Notes under the pieces: generated by a model
The model's input: only the letters and a program-made list of their open reading frames with translations
The model's database searches: none
Told to the model about the DNA's origin: nothing
Shown here: piece after piece, positions 1 through 10,489 of the stretch
How the letters are laid out: every line of letters starts with the position of its first letter
Numbering within the stretch: position 1 is the stretch's first letter
Source: Cladopsammia gracilis
Taxonomy: Eukaryota > Cnidaria > Anthozoa > Scleractinia > Dendrophylliidae
NCBI GenBank assembly: GCA_022457155.1
Contig: JAJGOT010000016.1
Span: forward strand, 1,873,501 to 1,937,500
Length of the DNA: 64,000 bases
Direction: 5' to 3'
Translations under genes and position numbers: made by a program

Positions 1-640
1 ATTTTCTTCGATCCAGTCTCCTTTCGATCTGCTCAAGTTAGCCAGCACAGTTTGTTCTTGCGACTCCTTACACCACCTGCCAGCCACGACACGGGGTACC
101 AAATACTCTCAGCCTCAAGCAATGGGGGGGGGGGGGGGGGGCCTGGGTTTAAAGTGTGTTCGGAAAATATGGTTGACACTTAATATCTTCACCGAGAAAA
201 CCTAGATCAAAATGAAATTTTCCCTGAATGTTAATCTTGATGTTTTCTTTTGCCTTAACGCAAACGTTTGGTCACGTGACATGTCACGTGATCAAAATTT
301 TAAAATTACGTAAATCGGCGATTTAGTAGCGAATTTTCTTTGTATTAATAGTTAAATAAATTAGCTTTTTCGATGGAGGTTTAACATATTTAACTTTCTA
401 CGTTTGGAATGATTGTCCTCAAGTCTTTAAATTACAGTTATAAATAATTATAGGTTGAATTTTGGACTGAAAAATTACCTTTGTCCTCATAATTTTTTTT
501 TAGAGATTAATGGACACTCATTCCAAACATGAAGGGCTGGAGATATTTAATCTGCATCAGAAAAGCATTTTTATTTGATGTTTTCTCTCAAACCCGTCAC
601 CAATTCGTCAAATATTTGATATTTTAAGAAAAACGACCAC
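1..640. other. Non-coding, repeat-derived start of window
   Basis: No supportable gene. It holds a run of about 18 G at 124-141, one arm of a long inverted repeat (223-500, partner at 3122-3383) and two copies of a perfect 18-bp palindrome CACGTGACATGTCACGTG (273-290 and 638-655). Confidence 0.6.
223..500 (+). repeat. Left arm of a 3-kb-spaced inverted repeat
   Basis: The stretch containing AAATCGGCG, GATGGAGGT and TACGTTTGGAATGATT reappears, reverse-complemented and diverged, at 3122-3383. The pair encloses a LINE remnant and a G-tract element. It may be the remains of a long inverted-terminal-repeat element or two opposite copies of a dispersed repeat. Confidence 0.6.
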
Positions 641-1241
641 GTGACATGTCACGTGACCTATGCCAAAAGCTTATTATACTTAAAAATGTTAAGGACGATG
701 ATATCTTTCTATGTGCCAAATTTCGATTTAGTTCCATTCCGTTTTTGAAACTATTACGAATAAACCGTTTTTTCCTGGTCAAAGCCCTTGACCCAGGCCT
801 TAAACTACTTGAGCCACATGACTATATTCCAGGTGCACTCGGCCATCCACATCACTTTGTCCCATATCTCCACAGCCATCCAAGTCATTTTATCCCAAGT
901 CCTGTAAGTCCAGTCAGCCACAAATATCACTCCATCGTAGACATTACCAGCCATTGCCACGGTAGCGTTAAGTATCCTGTTCCCTGTCCGGGTTGCTCCG
1001 TTCCATTTCCAACCTGTCACAGTCACTGTAGATCCCTAACACGTGATCCATGCCCTCACCATGAAACCGAGGGGTTGATGCTTACACGTTTTGTTGGTGA
1101 GTGGGTTGGTCTGAAATAAGAGATTAAAAACAAGACAGAGATGATTCAAGTGTTTTAATTTTTGATGGACATCGGTTAGACGCAAGTTGTTGGATGATAC
1201 ATAACAAAGATGCCGCATGGATAGATTAGGACTGTTATAAA

Positions 1242-1308
1242 AACACTGTGAGAAAGGGCTAACGCTCGAAACGTGAGCTTTTTAGTTTTTTCACGGTGGC
1301 TAATTTAC
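1242..1308 (+). ncRNA. Degenerate hammerhead-like / Penelope-like terminal fragment
   Basis: The stretch reads TGAGAAA, a 4-bp hairpin GGGC-TAAC-GCTC, then GAAACGT. This is the order of a minimal hammerhead (core, stem II, GAAA, 2-bp stem III), but the first core is not CUGANGA and C17 is replaced by G. CACTGTGA upstream pairs with TCACGGTG downstream. It looks like an inactive relative of the ribozyme-bearing termini of Penelope-like elements or retrozymes (inference). Confidence 0.35.
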
Positions 1309-1954
1309 CTTAACCCTCGGACGAAAGGGGGGGGGGGAGGGGGGTTGCCCCATGCCCTGGGCTTATACAACTTCGTAATTTTGTGATAAACTGCTATTTT
1401 AGTTAATTTGGTGTAAATTTTTGTGTACAGAATCGCCGTTAAGGAGCTGTGGTGTACTTATTTATAGAAGGGGGTTAGGGTTTATATGGAGGTTTATAAG
1501 CAGCAGGATTCTCGTAACGGTCTAGCTTTTGTTATTTATCTAGTAATGCGCTTTTGCGACGCAACGCATGATTCGACTGCAAGTAGCCGCATAAAGGAGA
1601 AATGTCCGAAATTAGCCACTGCGAGCAGTTCTCTCGTCGATCGATTGTCGATCGAGGAATTATACACTGATGTTGGCAGCCTTGAATAATTTTACCTATA
1701 AGATCGTACCCTTCCCTTTGGATAAGTGTCAACACATCAACCAAAGTCCCGCCCCGCCCCTCGTCCCTCGCAGGTAGGATAACTGCATTGCATTGTGGTT
1801 GGTCTTAGATCGTGGACGCTTTCGAGCGAAGTGAACAGTGTCTGATCTCATTTGTCTTGCTCACATGCACTGCTGTTTGGGAGCAAAATCCGCTTCATTT
1901 TCAACATGGGGTCAACTGGTCACGCACTATAGTTCTTGTATGGAAAGCAGAAAG

Positions 1955-2366
1955 CAGCCCGGGGGGGGGGGGGGGGGGGGTACTCAACAAAGTTTTGTAC
2001 GGGGATGCTCCGCCCCAAGGTCCAAACCCTTACCCTTTCATATACCGTTTTTGACAGAAAAGGTATCCCTTTCATATACCTTTCATTGAAAATGGTATCC
2101 CTTTCATGTAGCCTTTACGTGCGTCTGTTTGATATATTTTGAAAGGCGCTTTTTAAAATACTTAAATCACAGTTTTCCTTACGTTTTTTATACTTCAACT
2201 CATGTTTTCGCTACCCTTTCCTATTCTTCGTGAAATCCCTACCCTTTCATATACTTCAACTCGTGAAATCCCGACCCTTTCACATACCTCCAGCCTAAAA
2301 AAGGTACCCCTTTCGGGCGGAGCATCCCCGTATAGCCCATTATAGGGAGTCCCCCCCCCCCCCGGG
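1955..2366. mobile_element. G-tract-bounded non-autonomous repeat with internal ACCCTTTC repeats
   Basis: It starts with CCCGGG followed by a run of about 20 G and TACTC, and ends in a run of C followed by CGGGG, so the ends are inverted. Inside, the motif ACCCTTTCATATAC recurs about every 20-60 bp, and GGGATGCTCCGCCC near the left end faces GGGCGGAGCATCCCC near the right end. No coding capacity. Related architecture occurs at 7712-7960 and 33022-33360. Confidence 0.6.
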
Positions 2367-2385
2367 GAAAGCAGTTAGCAAATAT

Positions 2386-2995
2386 TTATTTCCTAAAAAT
2401 GTTCTGCCGCTGAAATATTATAAGCCAAACGATCCCAACAGTATTTGCTTTCTTATAGTCTCCGTAAACACAGAAACTAAAATGATATGGAAAACAGAAG
2501 AACGCCATTGCAAGCGATTTCCTATATAGTCTATACTGGTAGCTGTTTCTGCCAGCTTCGCTGTTTGGTCTAGGCACAAACAAATTTTCTGATGAATTTC
2601 TCAAGTTGTAAGAATGGATAATGTTTGTATTTTCAAACAAATTTGTCAGGTACTTTAAAGTGCCTCCAATTAGCGTTTTATACATTAGTATTGCTAATTG
2701 TTTTGATCTTCTTTCTTCAAGATTATCCCACACTAGTTCATCCAGTAATTCAGCCGAACGTTTATCATAATTGGAAAAGGTGATCACTCTAGCAGCCCAG
2801 TTTTGGAGACTTTGGAGTGTATCAGACAATCTTTTTCCACATGTTCCCCAAATTGCGCTACAATAATCAAAATATGGCAGCACAAGGGAATTAATATACA
2901 TTGTAGTCAGGGTTTCATTTGGAACGAGATGCCTTACTCTTTTCATGCAGCGCGCCAATTCCTACCGAAACCTTTTTACTAATATACAGTAACAA
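2386..2995 (-). pseudogene. LINE reverse transcriptase C-terminal remnant
   Basis: A 190-aa reading frame matches the region after the catalytic palm of jockey/CR1/L2-like non-LTR reverse transcriptases: a segment with LVLPYFDYCSAIWGTCG, then SLQNWAARVITF, then a C-terminal YNLRNSSENLFVPRPNSE motif. Just upstream on the minus strand the frame is broken: KKVSVGIGAL lies in another frame (about 2950-2995), so at least one frameshift is present. The catalytic palm (YxDD) and endonuclease are missing. Probably a dead 5'-truncated insertion; the clade assignment is inference. Confidence 0.75.
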
Positions 2996-3121
2996 ACAAA
3001 AACCCGACTTTCTGAAAATAGCAAATATTTGACGGATTTGCAAAGGTTTTAACAAACATCGAAACCTTTTCTGATGCTGATTAAATATTGCGAAAGTCCA
3101 AAGTTCTCTTATAAAAAAATG

Positions 3122-3383
3122 CAACGAAAAAGGTCAATTTTCAGTCCAAAAATTCCACCGTTGATCGTTTAGAACTCTAACTTTTAAACTTGAGGACAAT
3201 ATAATCATTCCAAACGTAGCAGTTTAAATATGTTATACCTCCATCGGAAACACGAATATATTTATCCATTCCAAGAAAATTCGCTGCCATAACGCCGATT
3301 TGCGTATTCTAATATTTTGAACACGTGACATATCACTTAACCAAACTTATACGTTCAGGCAAAAGAAAACATCAAGATTCATA
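3122..3383 (-). repeat. Right arm of inverted repeat (partner 223-500)
   Basis: Reverse-complement match to 223-500, including CAAACGTAG, ACCTCCAT, CGCCGATTTGCGTA and AAAAGAAAACATCAAGATTC. Confidence 0.6.
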
Positions 3384-3699
3384 TTCGGAGATAGTATCAT
3401 CCCATTTTAGGTAATCAAGCCGAAGATATTTAGGAAACATCCAAACTCGTTCCCAGGGTCTTCTTGGTTTCCAAAATGGCGGCGGTCTTGGAGATCTCCC
3501 GGCCCGCAACCGCCACTTTGAAAAGCGAGTAGCCCCTGGGAAAGAGGTTATGTATCAACCGCATTTTTCGAGCCTCTTCAATCGTCCACCATTTTTTAGT
3601 GTTTAGATTAGTTTTGAAGTTATTTTAAGTACGTCGAATGTGTATAAAAGACGTTTTGTTCTTCTCGTCCCTTTACAAAACGGAGAAGAAAATACATGC

Positions 3700-4990
3700 C
3701 AACGACTTCACTCTAATGCATTAATTAAACAAACCAATCTTACTATAGAGGATAAGTCAAGAAGACAATTGTCGGTTTAAAAAGAATACAGCCATTTATT
3801 GGATACCAATGACAGCGCAAAGTTTTACTAAATTTAACAGTTACATCAATTATTTTTCTAATTTTACAAGCTAGAATGCATTGCCATCTGGACATCTGGA
3901 TACTCATGCTGATTAGCTGAATAGAACAAAGTCATGTCATTGGCAAATTGTGAATGCTTCTTGTTACTTTTCTTAAAATAGAACGGAAAGGGCAAGATGT
4001 TCTGACTATGATGTTATACGGAAAAAGTACATTTTGGTCAAGTATTTGCCATATCTGCCGTTTAAACTGAATAGACAGCCGTTACATAAAATACACGTTT
4101 GAATTCAACGCAAACGAAACATAAAGAACTTAAAACGGATGTCTCGAACCTTAACATGTGAAAGTAAGCCTGATTCTAACAGCCCTAATAAGTTGTCCTT
4201 AAAACTCAGTTATGGCACTTATAGATAAACAGACTTATAAAAACCATTTTAGCCCGTCCAGGATACGGCAAATAACGCTGTTATTAAAAAAAACGAATAA
4301 CGCCATTGGAGTGTAATTTTCTGTTTGCGTGTTTCACGCTGTGTTAGTTTATATTTCTCCATATAAAACTGTATAATAAAAGTACTAGAATTTACGTGTC
4401 TACCTGCGTGGTTGCACACAGTTGACATTCATATTTTTTTATAGCTGCGAAACTCATGTGACCAATTGGCGACGGGTTTAAGAAACATCAAAACGTTTTG
4501 AAGACTGCGCAAAGTTTTAGTGAATTTAACAGCTACATAAATTTCTTGTTTTAATTTTACAACCTAGACTTCATTACCATCTGGATACACTGACGCTCAT
4601 GCTGACTAGAATTTAGTCGGGACATATCGTTTACATCATTCAAGGGTAGTTTTTCGTAATATTTGGGTGCGTTAGTTTTTTTCCATTCACATAATTAAAA
4701 CAATTAAAAACAAAAAGAAAACTTATTCTAATGCATTAATTGAACAAAGCAGTATTACTACAGAGGATAAGTCAAGAAAACAGTAGAGTTGTCGGTTCAA
4801 AACAAATAGCCATTTATTGGATATCGAGGACCGCGAAAAGTTTTAATAAATTTAACAGCTATATAATATTTCTTTTTCGATTTTTGCAAGCTATATTTCA
4901 TTGGCATCTGGCCAGCTGAATATAGCTCACTAATGGGTCGTATGGTGAATAATTAGAGGTGAATAATTAGAGGTAATATATGTTTAGCCA
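3700..4990. repeat. Gene-free region with internal duplications and a copy of GPCR upstream DNA
   Basis: Two diverged copies of a block containing CATTAATT, GAGGATAAGTCAAGAA and AGCCATTTATTGGATA (about 3715-3900 and 4728-4920), with a third partial copy at 4500-4610. The segment about 3985-4200 (AAAGTACATTTTGGTCAAGT, ATGTCTCGAACCTTAA) is also found at 7160-7380, directly upstream of the GPCR gene. No open gene. Confidence 0.6.
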
Positions 4991-5003
4991 AAACAGTATT
5001 TCA

Positions 5004-5627
5004 GGGGCCGATTACATGGCGAGTTTTTGCACGGGCTTTAAATTGAAATTGCGTGGGAAAATGAAAACAAGGTGCGCCTGACATCAAATTTGTGGAAATT
5101 GACGCTTAGATTTGTTTGAAATAAGCAGAAAATAAACAGTATTGTTACACTGCAGACATATCCTGGTGATACCTTCACTAAATGCTTTGTGGTGAAATAA
5201 AATTCACTTTTCCGCACGAAAAACACAATAAATATACTCCATTCTACTTATAGTTAGCGATTTTGTCATAATCCTTATCCCACTGACACATTTATCTGTT
5301 ATTTTCCCTTTTAGCTGACATCTGTCCATGTGAAGCCGCCTTTTTTCATTGAAATCGCTATGATTTCGCGTGGCGGCAAAGTCAGTTTTTAGCCCGGGCT
5401 AAACTTTGATTGCAATTACATGGGAGTTTTTAGTCCATTTAACCGGTTTGAGCCAACCGGGCTGGAAGTTTCAGACCGGGCTGAATTTCGGCCCGGACTG
5501 AAACTTTTTTCATGTAATCACACATTTCATTTAACAGGATTTGTTCAGAGAGCCAGAATGAAGTTTTATCCCGGTTAACCGGGCTGAATTTCCAGCCCGG
5601 GCTGAAATTCGCCATGTAATCGGACCC
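5004..5627. mobile_element. Inverted-repeat DNA transposon remnant (non-autonomous, about 624 bp)
   Basis: The ends are inverted: GGGGCCGATTACATGGCGAG at the left, and CGCCATGTAATCGGACCC at the right. AGCCCGGGCT and related GGGCTGAA motifs are repeated near both ends. No coding capacity; superfamily not determined. Confidence 0.7.
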
Positions 5628-5767
5628 TTAAACTACTGATTGATGTATCTCAAAATATGATGTAAATATGTTCCAATGAAAAAGGTTCAAAAACTCTTTT
5701 CCTGTTTAGTAGTCGCATGTATGTGCATGTGTTGACAATTTTTACAAGCTACCTAATAAGTCAGTAT

Positions 5768-6051
5768 AGAGCAGTTTTCAATTGAGTGTCGTAAAACCAA
5801 AACCAAAGTAATTACTCTGACCAATCACAGCAGTCTTAAACAATCCAATGAACCAATCAGAGCTCGAAGCAATTACATGTCTGCGGCGCCAAGCGCGGGA
5901 AAACGCGTGCGAGCAAGTCACGATTGGTTTTGGTTTTACTTCTGATTGGTCGAGAAAGTGGCGCGAGATGTTTTAGCCAATCACAAAGCGTAGCAATGCA
6001 AAACCAAAGCAATTGTATAATTACTTTCGATACTCAATTGAAAACTGCTCT
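5768..6051. mobile_element. MITE with AGAGCAGTTTTCAATTGAG ends
   Basis: The left end AGAGCAGTTTTCAATTGAG is matched by its reverse complement at the right end (CTCAATTGAAAACTGCTCT), 284 bp in all. AAAACCAAAACCAAAG near the left end is likewise inverted near the right. Diverged relatives lie at 60565-60740 and 62150-62200 in the discoidin introns. It sits about 90 bp beyond the 3' end of the GPCR gene. Confidence 0.8.
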
Positions 6052-6139
6052 GTCAAAGCAGTAAATCTAAATACTGTAAAAGGCAGGTGAAAATGTCAAC
6101 ATAAAGTAATTTGTCCGGCAGTATACGAAGCTGTTTTAG

Positions 6140-7048
6140 TTAGTTGTTTCTAGCTGTTTCTCTTGAAAACATATTTTGTAGTATGTTCATGATAGCGTTT
6201 CGAATGTGTCTCAATTTCCAGCAGTAAACCAGTGGATTGAGAGATGAATTTAGGTACATCAACGTCGCAGTGTAAGGCCTTATAGAATATATAAGGATAT
6301 TTTCTCCTATTATCGCATACACAGAATTTATACTTATGAATGGTAAATAGCAGACCAAAAACACGAGATACACGTAGAATGTTCCAACTGCAGACTTTAT
6401 CTGCCTCGCAGTATTTGTCATCATTTCATCATTTTGTGTTATTTGTTGTACTTGCAAAACTTGAATGTGATTTGCGTGGCGTCGTACCGTTAAATAAATA
6501 TTGCAGTAAAAAAATGCTGTAACAATTAAACAAACGGTTAGAATTATACCGGTAAAAGTAGAGAATATTTTTGGGTTCAACACCCAAACTGGTGAAAAAA
6601 TTGCACTGATCAACCAAATTGAGGTCACTACAGCAACAACACGTTTGTGAGTTACAAGTTCTTGGTACCTGAGGTGAAGATGAATAGCCAAGAATCTGTC
6701 TGCTGTTAGAGCTGTTACACCTAAGAACGAAGTACAACAAAGAAAAGTAGCCGTGACACCGAACACGTTGATCGTGTTCTTATAAGTTGGATTGTTTTCA
6801 GTGTTTTTCTTCAACCGCATGACGAGCCCTGCTACATTCAAAGGTTGGCCCAATAAGCCAACACCAAGATCAGAAACAGCCAGACTCAGGAGCAATGTTT
6901 TCAAAGGCTTTGGCAACGACGACGTTTTTCTCAGCGCGTGTATTGTAAGAATGTTCAACATGATGGCGGTGTAAGATAAAAATACGTTGAAGACGCTGTT
7001 AACGATGAGCGATGATTCGAAGTCCTGGAAGTCTTCATCTTCTGCCAT
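6140..7048 (-). CDS. Class A (rhodopsin-type) G protein-coupled receptor, intronless
   Basis: A complete 302-aa seven-transmembrane receptor in one exon, expected in the plasma membrane. Visible landmarks: N32 in TM1, D60 in TM2 (LAVSDLGVG), ADRF at 116-119 in place of the E/DRY motif with LAI after it, W145 in TM4, CYLP at 233-236 as a variant CWxP in TM6, and NSSLNPLVY at 267-275 (NPxxY) followed by a short basic helix-8-like tail. TM1 is about 17-40, TM2 49-73, TM3 92-118, TM7 256-277. The Cys at the start of TM3 and its extracellular-loop-2 partner are not seen, as in melanocortin/adenosine-like receptors. The N-terminus is short with no signal peptide. The ligand cannot be told from sequence. 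Such intronless receptors are common in cnidarian expansions; a broken relative lies at 53430-54010. Confidence 0.9.
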   Translation of the reverse strand: MAEDEDFQDFESSLIVNSVFNVFLSYTAIMLNILTIHALRKTSSLPKPLKTLLLSLAVSDLGVGLLGQPLNVAGLVMRLKKNTENNPTYKNTINVFGVTATFLCCTSFLGVTALTADRFLAIHLHLRYQELVTHKRVVAVVTSIWLISAIFSPVWVLNPKIFSTFTGIILTVCLIVTAFFYCNIYLTVRRHANHIQVLQVQQITQNDEMMTNTARQIKSAVGTFYVYLVFLVCYLPFISINSVYAIIGENILIYSIRPYTATLMYLNSSLNPLVYCWKLRHIRNAIMNILQNMFSRETARNN

Positions 7049-7159
7049 TGTATTCTTGAACTTATAAAGATTAATTCGGCAAGTTTAATTTCGTGAAAAT
7101 GTTTTTCTTTTCAGGGCAATTCAGGATGCCGGACTCAAAAAAATAGAGCAGAAACGCCA

Positions 7160-7400
7160 AGATGGTCTGACCGTGATGTTATATGGACAAAGTACATTGT
7201 GGTCAAGTATTCGCCATATCTGTCTGCCTGCCGTTTAAACGGAATAGATAGGTTGTATAAGAGAAAATACACATTTAAATTCAATGCAAGCGAAACACGA
7301 AGTGCCCAAAACAGATGTCTCGAACCTTAATTTGTGAGAAAAAAATGCGTGATTCTAATAGGTTGTCTTTTAAACTGATGATGGCATTTGACAGCCAAGG
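7160..7400. repeat. GPCR upstream segment duplicated at 3985-4200
   Basis: Shared blocks include TGTTATAxGGAxAAAGTACAT, GGTCAAGTATT, GCCATATCTG and ATGTCTCGAACCTTAA. It lies 110-350 bp upstream of the GPCR start, so it could include regulatory sequence or simply be a dispersed repeat. Confidence 0.55.
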
Positions 7401-7609
7401 TGATATTGAACATTTTAACCCATCCAATTATACGATCAGGAGCACCGGCCAAACGAATGGTCTTAATAAAAATTCGTAATTAATAAGACTTGGCATCAAG
7501 CTTTCGAAACATCGGGAAATTTAACACCTTTGTATTCCGGGGGAAAAAATCCCTGTTATGTGCACAAAATAAGGTCACCTAGGATTTTATGAAAGCGGAA
7601 AGCACCTGG

Positions 7610-8010
7610 CAATTCGAGGGAAAACATTCCTTTCCCCAAAACTTGCGGCCGCTGAAATATTTAGCTAAACGATCTGAAAAGATCAAACAGTATTAGCTTT
7701 CTCATAGCCTTGTTCCCCTGGGGGAGGGGGGGGGGGGGGGGTACTCTGCAAATGTTTTGGTGGGGGTGTGCCGCTGGGACTCTGAGACCCTTAACCTAAA
7801 CTAGACCATTTAATCTGCATTTTGCAACCCTATACTAGACTAAACACCGAAAAACCCTACCCTATCCTAGACCTATTCCAGACTCGCTATTTTCCAGAAA
7901 CTCGTTCACTATCACAGTTATTAGTTAACAGAGGTCTGAGTAAAAATGCCGTACTTTACAGGCACTGAAATGATATGGAAAAAGCAGAACGCCATTGCAT
8001 GAGATTCGTT
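7610..8010 (-). mobile_element. LINE 3' end fragment split by a G-tract element
   Basis: 7635-7705 (GCCGCTGAAATAT, AAACGATC, AACAGTATTxGCTTTCTxATAG) and 7965-8010 (GAAATGATATGGAAAA, GAACGCCATTGCA) match the 3' part of the LINE remnant at 2395-2530. They are separated by a G-tract-bounded insert (about 7712-7960) with repeated ACCCTA-CTAGAC motifs. Confidence 0.6.
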
Positions 8011-8269
8011 GGGTGCCCCTGTAGGATGCAGCAAATAACGTTGTTTCAATTTTCTTCGTTTTTCATTATTTTTGCGTTTGTGCATTCAACATAAATTTGG
8101 TATAGAAATATGTCATTTACTCAGGTTAGAGCGACATGCAATTATACAGTAGCTTGGTTTATTATTCATAATATGTGACTCACATTGCCAAGACAGCATC
8201 GGTACCGCTCATGTGAATTTTTTAATATCTGTCTGCAATTGTAATAGCAGTTGAAGAGTTTAATATACC

Positions 8270-8520
8270 CGCTTTGGCAATTTGTAAAATGTAAGACTGT
8301 TTGTCGTATTTTGTAATGCGCCTATCGCAAATTGTAGTAAAATATCGTTCGGCAATTTGTAATAAAAGTCAACTGTTACAAATGATAATAGCACGCTGTC
8401 GCATTAAGTTTTGTAATACCTTCCGTGGCTCGAAATAAAAATTGCAAATTGTTCTCAGAGTTGTCGCGTTTTGTAATACCGCACCTCTCGCAAATTGTAG
8501 TAAAATGACATACCTTAGAC
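8270..8520. repeat. Short degenerate repeats built on TTTGTAATACC and GCAAATTGTAGTAAAAT
   Basis: TCGCAAATTGTAGTAAAAT occurs twice, TTTTGTAATACC twice and GGCAATTTGTAA at least twice within 250 bp. No gene. Confidence 0.55.
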
Positions 8521-8619
8521 GTTAAGCGCGAGTTTTGTGACGCGCGTAATCACTTGGGAGAGTACGAGACAAAGGCTCAGGCGCGCTTATTAGCTATCAG
8601 GCCCAAAGTGAATGATATC

Positions 8620-8890
8620 GTAAAATGCCGCTTATAAGCCCTGGGCTTATACAACTTCGATTCGTAATATTGTGATAAAGACCTGCTGTTTTAGTTATGT
8701 CATTTGGTGTAAATTTGGGTAAAGAATTGCCGTTAAGGAGCTGTGGTGTGCTTTTTTTGTATTATTAATAGGAGCCGGGTATCACCCCCACCCCCCTTAT
8801 AACCAGAATAATGTTTTGTTTTGAAACTAATAGGCCTATAGCCGGGTGAGCTTATACACGGGGGGGAGTCCCCAGGGGGAGACCCTTAAG
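8620..8890. repeat. Dispersed repeat related to 1345-1480
   Basis: CCCTGGGCTTATACAACTTC, TTGTGATAAA and CGTTAAGGAGCTGTGGTGT are shared with 1345-1460. The region ends in G- and C-tracts. Confidence 0.55.
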
Positions 8891-9141
8891 GATCCAGCGG
8901 ATAAGCAGCATTATTAATTATTAGGTCTTAGGTCTTAGTGTTCCAGACACCCGAAATAAAAAAAATCGTCAAATTAGATATCGGTGAAATTTAGGAATGG
9001 CTAACTTGAGACACAAGGCAAAATATTTTTGTGTTAAAGTTTGACTGATGTACGTCGGCTACAAAGCGTTTTATCTCGTTTTAATTTTTCCTTACATTTT
9101 TCAACAAAAATTTCCCGCCGACTTAAACTTAAGCTTAACCC

Positions 9142-9261
9142 ATACCCCGTTTCGCAGATACGGCAGCCATATTGATTTTGCCCCCAGGGCATCCCATAAT
9201 GAAATTGAAAACAAGAGAATATATTAATTTAAATGCTCATTTTGGGATGCCCTGGGGGCAA
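9142..9261. mobile_element. Partial MITE of the ATACCCCGTTTCGCAGA family
   Basis: It begins ATACCCCGTTTCGCAGATAC and continues to CCCCAGGGCATCCC, with a matching inverted GGGATGCCCTGGGGGC near 9244-9260, but the outer right terminus is missing. A full copy is at 21953-22109. Confidence 0.75.
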
Positions 9262-10480
9262 GCTATTGACACCTGAACCGCCCGAAACCGCCCCTACAAG
9301 ACTCCACTGCTTTAAAAAATTGCAACTTTCTCAATCATGCGAACATTGCCCTAACTAGCAGTTGTGAGCATTGACTGGAAAGTCCCTCAAATTGAGACAC
9401 CCAATAAACACAAAAAAGTCAGCGATTTTTGCAGAATATCAGCGTTTGAATTTGGACCGTTTTTAACGTCATAGAAAAACAACAAAAATCACGTTTTTGC
9501 CTTTAGTTTTTTTTATTCAAATCATCGTGGCAAACCCAAAAGTCAATATCCACAGCAAAATTCAGTCCTAGTCCTAGCTTAGCAGCGGATTTTTTTGCTC
9601 TTATTCATTGCTTGGGCCGAGCTACAGCCTCTTGTTCTGGTGCATACTGACCTTGCCTCGATTTTCATTATCACCAACGCACTGCATGCTGGGAAATAAC
9701 GAGATTTTTTGACAGCGTTCCTTCTGTCCTCCACACATTTCATATATATACTACGTCCACAGCCACTCTGACTCACCGCCGAAATTTCGCGCTTGTTGTG
9801 TTCTCCTGTGGTCGCAACTTCCAAAAGATGCCGCGGTCGGTCGAGAAATTCATCCAGAGTCGAGTCCCAGGTTACTTCGTTTCTGGGCGGCCATTTTTCC
9901 AGTTCAACGAGCAACAAGCCAAATTCATAAACGAAGTACAGCACCTACATGTAACTCGCTTCATTGAGAAAGTGGACTCTGAACTACCTTCAAGCTTAAT
10001 GATGCTCATCAGGCAGCTACTAAAGATGAAAAATAGCTGTGAACTTACCAAAAATCGCAGATACAACATATTTCAGTCTTTATTGCAATCGAACAAAGCA
10101 AAACGACGACGTCACAATGACGTTTCCAGTAAACTCGAGCTTTCAGTGTTTTAGAACAGCAGCACCTTCCGTGGTAACTTTAAAATCCTATGGGGCGTGT
10201 GTATGTAGAAAATCTCTCAAAAACGTAAAAAATCTCAGTAGTGAAAGGGTTAAGGTTTCTATTCATAAATGTTTCAGATATGAAATTTGACAGAAATTAT
10301 TTGACATATCAAATTCCGTTTTTGGCTATCTTTTGACGCCATGTTGGTTCATTTTGGCAGTCCAAGAGAATGCCTTTGACATACAGTTTAGAACTCATTA
10401 CCTCAGAACAGTCATTGCTTCTAAATAAAATACCTTAGCGACTTAAATTAAGGATGCCAGAAATAACTGTCAATTTTTCC
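9262..10480. other. Gene-free region
   Basis: Two overlapping, oppositely oriented open frames of about 120 codons (9579-9944 minus and 9798-10154 plus) have no recognisable domain. A CCCTTTCAC-type TTAA element end (GTGAAAGGGTTAAGG) occurs near 10238-10252. I see no supportable gene. Confidence 0.5.
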
Positions 10481-10489
10481 CAGCAAGAT

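Noticed and set aside
646..1119. 157-codon plus-strand frame rich in His, Pro and Ser
   Set aside because: No domain, overlaps an opposite-strand frame of similar composition, and begins inside a repeat.
9579..10154. Two overlapping opposite frames of about 120 codons
   Set aside because: No recognisable motif in either, no splice or duplication support; the overlap suggests chance.
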